Assembly (NCBI GenBank): GCA_964020155.1
Contig: OZ026549.1
Coordinates: 1,839,633-1,903,632 of the forward strand
DNA length: 64,000 nucleotides
From: Chondrilla cf. caribensis
Taxonomy: Eukaryota; Porifera; Demospongiae; Chondrillida; Chondrillidae
Direction of reading: 5' to 3'
A program made the position numbers and the translations under genes. Each line of letters begins with the position of its first letter. Position 1 is the stretch's first letter. The notes under the pieces were generated by a model, which was given only the letters and a program-made list of their open reading frames with translations, searched no databases and had not been told where the DNA came from. Below are positions 36,866 through 48,931 of the stretch, in pieces.

Positions 36866-37675
36866 ATGACATTTTCCAGTCCTCCAGAGGATAAGGAATC
36901 TTCGCCTTGTCAATTGAAAGGTATATGTGTATGCCGGTCAAATTGCACACTCGATGTCATGCGTCACGTCTATTCAAATGAAGCAGTGTAGGTGGTAGTA
37001 GAAAGAGGCCAGATCAGCCTTGTTCTAGTTTAAGTCTGCAAAGCAAGCGTTCCAGGGAGAACAGTGACATTGGTGGTGAGTACAGTTCCCCATGTAGCCC
37101 ATTTCACATGTCACTGAACCCTGTACTGCAGTTCCTCCACTTGTCCTCTCAGTGCAGTACTGTATAATGTGTGAACAACTCAGTCACTTGTGATCAATCA
37201 CTGACTGATACTGTTTATGTACTGTTTGAAGTGACTAGAAGAGAGTGTTGTTCTCAGAACCTGTACAATGACATGGACACATGTATTTCCTCAATATCTC
37301 CAGGACTACATACTGTGTGTTCTTCACTCACGTATTTGATTTTATCATCTACCATAGTCGTGTATTATGTATGTCCTTTTGTTCACAGACAATCCAGTCG
37401 AGACCATATTGCAGAAGTGTTATGCCTATCTGAGGGAAAACTTATCCATTGACAATGAGTTGTCAGCAAAGCTGTTCGGATGGGAGCCACAGCTGTTGGA
37501 TGAACCAACCTTTGCTGAAATTAGAGCTCTAAATGAGCACGGCAAACCTACTGAAGCATTTCAGAAATGGTACCAATTTGCTGAGTCGGGATATACCGAG
37601 GAGAGACTAAGAGTATTTTGTGAATGTCTGGAAGAGGTAGGGAAGGATGCGAAGCCAAATCTGATTGCACACTAA
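36866..37675 (+). CDS. CARD-only protein, copy 3
   Basis: Exons 36866-36920, 36992-37075 and 37389-37675 have the same sizes and phases as copy 2 and give 141 residues: MTFSSPP leader, Ser-rich linker (SSLSLQSKRSREN) and CARD (LQKCYAYLRENLSIDNELS ... VFCECLEEVGKDAKPN), ending LIAH-stop. As in copy 2 the upstream ATG is out of frame and the downstream one restores the frame. That two copies keep exactly this open structure, while accumulating substitutions, hints at use, although recent conversion could also explain it. A transposon (37758) and CTPS exons follow. Confidence 0.6.
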
Positions 37676-37757
37676 ATACATGATGTATGTACATAAGTAT
37701 GTATTGGTGTGACTGTACTACATGTATGGCCTGAGCTATGTACATACATGCATACAC

Positions 37758-38530
37758 CAGTGTAGTCACCAGAAAAAAATTAAAAAAGGGTGGTGGGTTA
37801 TTGTGGTATTTATATAGTGTCACGATGTCAACGTCGAGACACCCTGGTATTAATAAAAACAGCTGAACCACGAGGACGAGGATGGTTATGATGAAAAAAT
37901 TGGAATTTGACAACATTTTAACATTATACTACACTAATGTAGTGTAATATGGGCATTGTTGTGTGAGCAATTTCTTGCTAGATCAGCACCAATACATATA
38001 CTTAAGTGCGCCAATCAAAGCAATTTTGTGTACTCTGGATTTTTCGAAGAGCTTGCACAAAGCCTCCTCTGAGCTTCGCCTCAACAGCACAACAGCAGAA
38101 CAAAACATGCCACCATAGATAATACTAACCACCAGCGCCAGATGCATCCTCAGTTCACAGCACAAATGGGAAATCCCTACCCAATTCAGGATTAAATCCT
38201 GTCAGTCTGCGTTTACCTTGGGGTAAATTGTCATTATCAGCAGTTCTCTTGCTCATCGAGATTAGAAATACGAAATAATAATCGGTGCAAGTTTTTTGAT
38301 GTATGGGTACGTACGAACGTGATTGATTAATACATTCTGCATAAAAATGGCGTCAATCAGACTGCTCTGCATACGCGCGTACGTTTATTGCCTCGCGTTA
38401 TCTAAACAGTTGACACAAGGGGGAAAACTGTTTGCCAGTCTCAGGAAAGGAAGGATCATTACAAATAAAGTCAAATTTCAAATCTAAAAAGGGCGGTCCG
38501 CCCTGCAAATTCGGCCTGGCGAGAACACTG
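37758..38530. mobile_element. 773-bp hAT-like non-autonomous element
   Basis: It starts CAGTGTAGTCACCAG and ends CTGGCGAGAACACTG. The flanks share TACAC, a 5-bp duplication of a target seen uninterrupted at 4150 and 23780. Inside is GGGCGGTCCGCCC. CAGTG...CACTG ends with internal CAGGCC are common in hAT-type MITEs, but the duplication is shorter than the usual 8 bp, so the class is tentative. No transposase frame is present. Confidence 0.8.
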
Positions 38531-38728
38531 TACACATGTAACCACATTCACCCCATCCAGGCATGTACATAAGTATCAATACACATTCTCAACATACATT
38601 CATAGACACACCTATTACATGAACACATAGACACACCCACTACATTAGCACACAGACACACCCACTACATGAGCATTTAACAGAGACGTGCTCAGTGTTC
38701 TGATAGACCACTGGGTAATAGTCACCTA

Positions 38729-38953
38729 TAGCATCCGTTACCATAGAAACAGTACTATTATACAGCAATTTTATATTGTATAAAGCGCTAGCAACAGTAT
38801 AAAGCATTAGCAACGGATGCTATAATGGTTAAGACAAGGACACTCGGCATTATGACATATAAAATACACTCGCCCTCGGGCGCTTCGCACCCTCGGGACT
38901 CGGTATTTTATATGTCATAATGCCCTCGTGCCCATGTCTTAACCACTAAATAG
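38729..38953. mobile_element. Two adjoining hairpins, MITE-like insertion
   Basis: The first hairpin runs from TAGCATCCGTT to AACGGATGCTA (38729-38822). The second runs from ATGGTTAAGACA and CATTATGACATATAAAATAC to their inverse (about 38821-38946), around a GC-rich centre (CTCGGGCGCTTCG). The target CACCTATAG-CCTTCAATTC is continuous in copy 1 (about 4343). No protein is encoded. Confidence 0.8.
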
Positions 38954-39976
38954 CCTGCAATTCAATCCCCTAACGGGGGATAAGCTGGATAATTTCAAGT
39001 CTGTATTACTTGCTCTCCTGCACATTCTGCAATGTCTGATCATTTGTATTTTTTTAGTTTGACAGTTTCAATCTTCCTAATTGCAGTACTTTATCACCTA
39101 CAGTACCGATTGCATATGTATAACACACCACTCTTTCATCCATATCTGGTGGCAACACTGCATATGTACATGTATAATATGTACTTCATGTGAACCTGGT
39201 GCTGCTCATTGCAGATGCTAATTCAACTGAATTCAACCCAGAGACCAAGCACCCCGTGGTAAGGCTGCACCATTTGGAAGAGTTATCACATGGCAGTCAC
39301 CTGATTGTCATGTGATTCTCACTGTATTGTTTTCTCTCCAGGTGATAGACATGCCCGAACACCACCCAGGTGACATGGGTGGGACCATGAGGCTGGGCAA
39401 GAGGAAGACCATCTTCAAGACCAAGGACTGTATAATACGTAAGCATACATGCTGTGGATACATAGGTAAATATATACATGTGTAATTTATGTACAGTATG
39501 TATATGTGTCTGTGTTGTGGCATTTACAGCTCACGACTAATCAATTACCAATGCATTTGCTTGAATTTTTCAAAACCGATTTCCATTACAACTATTTTGA
39601 GAGATTGCAAATGCAATTACACCTACACATGTGCATACATGTGTATATGTTGTTTGCGTATGTATGTTTGTATAGGTATAGGAGGTATATTTATGTATAG
39701 TATCACATGCAATGCTTTCCACCTGTTTACTTGTGCTGTGGATGGTATGCTTTTCCGGTCTTGTCAATGGGTGCACTGTTCTTGTTGCGCTCCTCCCTCA
39801 GGAAAGTTGTACAGAGATATGGACTTTGTAGAAGAACGACACAGACACCGCTATGAGGTGAGGATTACCTCTGTTGCAGGTTTCTTTGCAGTGTGGTTGA
39901 AACCCTTCATCGATACCAGCACATGTAAATGAATGTGCCCGTAGGGTATAGCTACTAGTCTGTGTATTCCATATAC

Positions 39977-39993
39977 TGTGTGTGTGTGTGTGC

Positions 39994-40073
<80 letters not shown>

Positions 40074-40084
40074 GTGTGTGTGTG
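39977..40084. repeat. TG microsatellite with interruptions
   Basis: About 108 bp of TG/CA with GCG and TATATG interruptions, in the intron after the first copy of CTPS exon 3. Confidence 0.95.
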
Positions 40085-40692
40085 CATTTATGTAATGCGT
40101 TTGTCGCAGCTAATCAATTACCAATGCCATTGCTTGAATTTTTCTAAAACCGATTTCCATTACAATTACAATTACACCTACACATGTACATACATGTGTA
40201 GGTGTATGTTGTTTGTGTGTGTATGTTTGTATAGGTATAGGATGTATATTTAATGTATAGTCTCACATGCAGTGTTTTCTGCCTGTTTACTTGTGTTGTG
40301 GATGGTATGCTTTTCGGTCTTGTCCATGGGTGCACTGTTCTTGCTGCCCTCCTCCCTCAGGGAAATTGTACAGAGATACGGACTTTGTAGAAGAACGATA
40401 CAGACATCGCTATGAGGTGAGGATTGCCTCTGATGTAGGTTTCATGCAGTGCAGTTGAAACCCTTCATCGATACCAGCATGTGTAAATGAATGTGCCCGT
40501 AGGGTATAACTACTAGTACGTGTATTCCATATACTGTGTGTGTGTGTGCGTGTGTGTGTGTATTTATGTAGTGCGTTTGTCTGTTTGTGAGTTCAATGTG
40601 ACTGTACGGACTATACTTAGAGTGGTGTGTTTGATGTAGTCATATTGTCTGCAGTGCCTTGAAGTGCACAGAACTCAACCTCAACATATGTA

Positions 40693-40796
40693 CAGTGTCA
40701 TCCGCTAATTTGGCCAACTGCCAAAATAGCTGTCTGCTATTATAGGTTAATATTGCCCGAACCAATTGTGGTATACGTATTAAGTGGGTAACACTG
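40693..40796. mobile_element. Small CAGTG MITE (104 bp)
   Basis: Orthologue of 31940-32043, with TA flanks and the same length. Confidence 0.7.
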
Positions 40797-42227
40797 TATG
40801 TACGTACGTATGTACATACGTAATGAACATTGGCTGTTAACCCTACCTTAGCCAACCATCTCATTTTTCTCATTCACAAAACTGGGTGTGGTTGATGAGA
40901 CTGGACCACACATACTACTCATTTGCAGTTTAAGGTTAACACTTGTGTGTATATGCAGATTTCATGTGGGAATGAAAACCAGGTCCACTTGTATTGCAGC
41001 TCTTGAGTATTTCAACTGATATGCTCCCTGACAGTCTGAGCTTGTAAAATATGGCATTTTGTCCCTCAGCAACCACTGGGTCATATCCTGCTTACTGTGT
41101 GCTACATACCCACTTCCACTGCCTGGAATATGGGGTGTCTGTGCTCTGTGTGTTTGCTGCTGCTACATTGTAATACATCCAGCTATGATCATACATGTGT
41201 ACGTACCCACATGTACTGTTATGCCATATTCCTGTATTCCTTGTTAGATCAATCCTGAGTTTGTTTCAGAATTTGAGAAACATGGTTTAATGTTTGTGGG
41301 ACATGATGAGAAACAGGAGAGGATGGAAATCATGGAGTTGAGAGGTTTGCTTCACACGAACATACTGTACATACATTACATACATACAAACACATGCAGA
41401 TACATACAATGTTATGTGCACATGAATGCATTCGTACCAGTGTGCATATATTCTACATACACATTAATTTTTGTTCATGTACGTATGTATGGGGAGCACA
41501 GGGAGAGAATGTACTGCATCCACTCATTCAATACATAGTTAACCACCTGCTGTACTATGTATGTACTCGTCCTGACTACTGTAAGTACTCATTGTGCTCC
41601 CTGCACGGCATAGATATGCACATTCATGTAGTCTTTATTCTGTACATTAGCAACATGTTGTATTTCATTGTTGTTCCTTTATGTGTTTGCTTACAAACAG
41701 TGAGCTTGTCCACCCTACTGCCAGCTCTCCTTGAGTCATCGTATTCCATGAGTTGTGTTATTGTATTACTGAGTGCTGTGTAGAACAACCACCTATATAA
41801 ACCTCTTTCCAGCATCAATTCGTGGTAATAGCACCTGGGGGAAGTGAGCAACTGTGGGTGACAATAATATAATGAGATATGCCTATCATAGGTGTGGCCT
41901 TACTCACTATTTTGTGCATATGGCTGTTATCAGTTCCCTTTCCTACTTTATCCAACAGGACACAAGTATTTTGTTGCAACTCAGTACCACCCGGAGTACC
42001 TGACACGCCCCCTCATGCCGTCCCCGCCCTTCATGGGCCTCATCCTTGCCTCCTGCGGTAAATTCAAGCAGTACATCGAGCGCGGTTGCCAGGTCTCTCC
42101 AGGTTCCTACGACCACTCGTTTTGCAAGGATGAGCTTGATGTCGAGGTGACACAGGCCATGCAGTCCAACATGACTCAAAGCAGCCCTCCCCGGCTGGAT
42201 GTCAACAAACTAACACAACAGAGCTAA

Positions 42228-43533
42228 ACACAGTGAAGCATTAACACACATGTACACAGCTAACCAGTCTATTACTTTAGTGTGTACATAGGTGAGATGT
42301 GATTTTGATCCTTTCAGCTTTAATGTCTCCTCAAAACAGTTACTTTTTGATTCAATGTTTTATATTTATATATAGCACTTTCATCAAGCTGTATGTAATG
42401 TATGCTTGTATGTATTGACAACAGAAGTTGTTGTTGTCCATCAATTTACATTACTGTACATTAAAGTGTATTTCAACAATTAAGCATGTACTCAAAGTTG
42501 TATAATAATGATGACAATACCACAATATCATCCTAACAGACCTTGTGGTGACCAGTCAGGCAACTTTACCGTTTCACTGATCACCACAACCTGCCCAGTG
42601 TTCATGTATAATAATATTATGACTCACAACAACTCTATAATATTTATGCATACACCCTCCTGAATGTGTTACAGGTGTATGGTGACCAGGAACAAAGATA
42701 AGTTTTCAAAAATTACTGTTGTCACTCCATATATATGTAGCCTGATCTCCTGTGTCCATGTGACTGACACACCATGTACTACTACAGATATGTACATATA
42801 CACCCTTTTGGGGGGTACAACCTTTAAATTCACACAACCAACTTGTGAGAGATAATTCAAAATTTCATTTTTGGTCATCACAACTGACCAGTGTCCATAA
42901 TACAATATACAGTATAAGCTATGTGTACGTATATTATGTAGTAGACTGGTACTCTGGCAAGTACATCAGATTCTCTAGATCACTGCAATATCAGCTGAAA
43001 CCAATCATACCAACAGCACCTTTCTGCATGTATTATAAGTAACTGAGTTGTAAGTTTAATACATGTGCTCTGTAATAAATATTATAATATTATCACATTC
43101 TACATAAGATAAGATAAGTTTTCAAAATAATTACTGTTGTCACTCCATATGTAGCCTAATCTCCTGTGTCCATGTGACTGACACACCATAGTACTAATAC
43201 AGATATGTACATGTACACCCTTCTGGGGGGTACAGAGTTGGTAATGACCAAAACCTTTGAATTCACACAACCAACTTGTGAGAGATAATTCAAAATTTCA
43301 TTTTTGGTCACCACAACTGCCCAGTGTCCATAATAAAAATTACAGTATAAGCTATGTCTATATTATGTAGTAGACTGGCTGGGACTCTGGCAAGTACATC
43401 TCTAGATCACTGCAATACCAGCTGAAACCAATCATACCGTACCAACAGCTGCACCTTTCTGTATGTATATAAGTAACTGAGTTGTAAGTTTAATACATGT
43501 GTTCTGTAATAAATATTATAACATTATCACATT
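42228..43533. repeat. CTPS copy 3 flank with 400-bp tandem duplication
   Basis: The 3' flank matches copies 1 and 4. A block starting GATAAGTTTTCAAAA and ending near ATTATAATATTATCACATTC is present twice in tandem (about 42697-43106 and 43110-43535); copies 1 and 4 have it once. It includes a dyad around GGTGACCAG ... CTGATCACC (42546-42590) that lies before the duplicated part. No coding frame is supported. Confidence 0.7.
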
Positions 43534-45340
<1,807 letters not shown>

Positions 45341-45537
45341 AGTACAGCATAGAGTAGAGATGGTAATGTCTTCATTTATCATTTATTGAATCCACGTGTT
45401 GTGCTCGAATTCTAGCGCACCGTTCTCTTAATGCATGTACATTATTTCATTACTGAAAATATCCAATATTCTATTGAATACCCCCAAAAACTACCTTACA
45501 TACCCTGTGAGGCACTAAACAATGTTTACACCTAGTA

Positions 45538-45879
45538 AGGTAAACGGGGGTAATTCCATAATACATTGACTTTAACACTGTATAAACCAATGATGTTAGA
45601 AGATACAGGTGATAAACTTAAATGGGCAGCGCACCTACATGTGTTGAGTCAGTGTAGCTTATTTTTTTGCCATTTACTCTTTGTCGTTGATGAACATGGT
45701 TTTGAAGTATGCTGCCAATTTGAATTGGGGGAATTCTGTAATTTCTGGAACTTTTGGAGCACGTCATTGTAGAGCATTGTACAATTGCAAGGAGTAATAA
45801 ACGAGTTACAATTAAGGTTACAAGCAGCTTAAATGTACTAATGGTCTACTTCTTTGTGCATCTTGGACACTTCCATGTA

Positions 45880-45974
<95 letters not shown>

Positions 45975-46136
45975 TGTGTGTGTGTAACCTTGTGTCGCTA
46001 AGTGTGGTTATTGCACTATTCGAAGTTGACTAACATCTATATTGCAGGACGTCGCTCCGTACCTTCGCTCCAGCAAAGTGAGTTGAAATCGAAAATTCCG
46101 GAGTTACCCCAATTACGGAATTACACCCGTTTGCCT
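45538..46136. mobile_element. 599-bp MITE upstream of NLR3
   Basis: The ends AGGTAAACGGGGGTAATTCC and its approximate inverse (GGAATTACACCCGTTTGCCT) are flanked by TA. The empty site is seen upstream of NLR1 and NLR4 (CACCTAGTAACGCAG). Inside lies a TC array running into TG (45886-45985). Confidence 0.85.
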
Positions 46137-46472
46137 TAATGCAGATTAAATCGGGAGCTTTGTTAGAGCATAGACACACTGTAAACATAGGTATTAAGGG
46201 TCCATACTCTAAACTAGTTTAGAGTGTCTAAGGCTAGAATATCTACGTATGCATCGACTAACGAAGTATAGAACTCACTCATAATATGATCGCCCGTTAT
46301 CGACAGAGATTGAGCATATTATAGACAATCGAGCTTCTTCCCTGGACCACGTGCACAACGATTGGTTAAAGGGGAATTCCTGATCCTCTTAGAATAACAT
46401 TTTTCCGGACACACCCACCTAACTGACATAATATTCGCTCGTCAACTTCGCTGTTATCCTGTACGTACATTG
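46137..46472 (+). promoter_or_regulatory. Upstream region of NLR3
   Basis: Shorter than in the other units: the CAAGTCACAGG block is missing, but CGCCCGTTATCGACAGAGAT, the kappaB-like site and the pre-ATG segment remain. A palindrome ACTCTAAACTAGTTTAGAGT lies near 46207. Confidence 0.55.
46371..46380 (+). promoter_or_regulatory. NF-kappaB-like site (NLR3)
   Basis: GGGGAATTCC, 92 bp upstream of the NLR3 ATG. Confidence 0.55.
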
Positions 46473-46720
46473 ATGGCAGAAAAACCGACATCTTCCAGTC
46501 CACCGGAGGATAAGGAATCTTCGCCTTGTCAATTGGAAGGTATAATTTTATGCGGGTCAAATTGCACCCTCAATGTCATGCGTCATGTCTATTCAAATGT
46601 AGGTGGTAGTAGAAAGAGGCCAGATCAGCCTTGTTCTAGTTCGAGTCTGCAAAGCAAGCGTTCCAGGGAGAACAATGACATTGGTGGTGAGTACAGTTCC
46701 CCATGTAGCCCATTTCTCAT

Positions 46721-46914
46721 CATAGGCGGAGGAATGGTTTGGCAAGTGTGTGTGTGTGTGGGGGGGGGGGGGGGCTAAAGGCCATGATGCTGAACTCATG
46801 ATTAATATTGCAATTGCGTCCATACATGCAATACTCTACATAGACATTCTTATACCACTTTTGTGATGAGTGGGGGGGCCATGGCCCCCCTGCCCCCCTG
46901 TTCCGCCGCCTATG
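46721..46914. mobile_element. 194-bp MITE in NLR3 intron 2
   Basis: The ends CATAGGCGGAGGAA and TTCCGCCGCCTATG are inverted repeats with one mismatch, flanked by CTCAT on both sides. Inside are TG and poly-G runs. It is missing from the other copies of this intron. Confidence 0.85.
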
Positions 46915-48068
46915 CTCATGTCACTGAACCCTGTACTGCAGTTCCTCTACTTGTCCTCTCAGTGCAGTACTGTATAATGTGTGAACAACTCAGTCACTTG
47001 TGATCAATCACTGACTGATACTGTTTATGTACTGTTTGAAGTGACTGGAAAAGGGGACTAGTGTTGTTTTCAAAACCTGTACTTTGACATGAACATGGCT
47101 AATATTTCCTCACTATCTCCAGGACTACCTACATACTGTGCCTGGGTTCTTACTTAGCTACCTATTTGATATTATCATCTAACACACCAGTGTATTGCAT
47201 ACATCATCAGTACTATGTATTCTTGTGCACACAATGTGCTATGTGTATAGATTAGTGAGTTCATTCCACTCACAGACAATTTAGTCAAAACCACATTGCA
47301 GAAGTGTTATAAGTATCTGAGGAATAACCTGTGCATTGATGATGAGTTGTCAGCAGAGCTGTTCGGGTATAACTCAAAGCTGTTGGATAAGGCAACCTTT
47401 GATAGAATTAGAGCTCTAAATGAGCACGGCAAACCTTATAAAGCATTTCAGAAATGGTACGAATTTGCTGAATCGGGATATACCAAGGAGAGACTGAGAC
47501 TGTTTTGTGAATGCCTGGAAGAAGTAGGGAAGGATGCCAAGCCAATGCTGATTGAAGTAGCCAAGAATATAAGGAGGACACTATTGAGAGGTGATTAGTA
47601 TGGAGTAATTTGACAGTGATGTTTTATGTACAGTACATGGTGTACTGTGTAGAGACCTGGACTGTACCCACTAAAAAGTGTAACAGTTTTGCCTTTAAGT
47701 TACCAGTGATGTTGACATGTTTTAAAGCAAGTGTACATATTGATGTGTACAGGGGATTTCCACTAATTTAATCTATACCCAGTTTTATATGCTGTGTTAT
47801 TGCTAATGGGTTTTGACTGCATGTACTTCAAATCTTCCTACTGATCTGTTTACCAATTTCACTCACCAGTGGGAATATCCAAGATATTATCCACATATCA
47901 TTAATTTAAAAATTAAATAATTTTATAAAAATTTATGTGTACCATTTCACATGTATAATAATATTATGTATGTAGATCAACTTTCTCATTTTCCCTGTAT
48001 CATTAGAATCCTCCAGCACTCATGATATACCAGGTCCTGTTGACAGACCACAGGGAAATACACAGAAA

Positions 48069-48931
48069 GTGAGTTAGTATCTGACCTCATTGTCCATTAT
48101 AGTTTCAAGCAGTAAAGTTACTGTACTCTTTTATACTTGATTCCAGCATGGATGGTATTCTCAAGCCTGGTTCACAATATGTCGCAAGGGCCTGCGATGT
48201 GACGTGACACAACAACTGCTATCAATTTTGATTCTTGCAGTGTCTTTTGTGGTCGCATCGTGGCTTGTTGACAGACCACAGGGAAGTGCACAAAAAGTGA
48301 GTTAGTATCTGACCTCATTGTCCACGTACAGTTTCAAGCAGTACAGTACTCCTTTATACTTGATTCCACCATGGATAGTATACTAAATAATCCATGATTC
48401 CCTCATGAGGGTGAACAGGTGTATGTTAGGAGTTCATTGTTTGTATAGGTGGTCGTGTTATGTAGACTCACCCTGGGGTCTGCTGTGACAGTTGTAGGCT
48501 TGGGGTCTCCATCACAAGCACTTGTCTTGGTTGTGAGGGGTAACCTGTATGCAAGGGATCCTACTACTCTGTAGGGACTAGCACTGAAATCTATAGACTC
48601 TGAGTCCTATTGAAGTGAAGTTTTAGTATCGGTCAATTCAAGACCTTTTCAGCCCCAATTAGTACACTTGTGTAGATCTTTGCACAGCTATTCTCCCTCC
48701 CATATGGGACACTGTGATTCAATTGGTTGCCACTTGCCACTAATCATATTTGGCTTGTTAAACTACATTCTAGTAGTAACATGCACACACTTGTGTATAT
48801 ATAATCAAGTGCGTTATATCCGCATGTACTGTATATGGCAATATTTTTATTAATAATACATTTTATTATTTTATATTTTAATATAGTAAATTGTATAGCA
48901 TATATTTTAATATTTAATGCATGCTTCCTAG
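48069..48931 (+). other. NLR3 intron 4 with partial exon duplication
   Basis: It contains a second copy of the end of exon 4 plus donor (GACAGACCACAGGGAAGTGC, about 48268-48310), also seen in NLR2 near 32998. The copy has no AATCCTCC start, so it is probably not an exon. Confidence 0.6.

Larger units (their letters stand above)
39215..42227 (+). pseudogene. CTP synthase 3' half, copy 3, with duplicated exon
   Basis: Exons 39215-39258, 39342-39438, 39802-39857, then a second version of the third exon at 40361-40416, 41248-41344 and 41959-42227. The duplicated 56-base exon (KLYRDMDFVEERHRHRYE and KLYRDTDFVEERYRHRYE) has its own intron copies, including TG repeats. Because it starts in phase 1 and ends in phase 0, including both would break the frame, so at most one can be used. 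The last exon lacks two codons (QVSPGSYD against QVSPKSSYD plus neighbours). Enzyme parts missing as in the other copies. Confidence 0.83.

Noticed and set aside
37983..38165. 60-codon minus-strand frame in the hAT-like element
   Set aside because: Short, not conserved elsewhere in the window, without transposase features.
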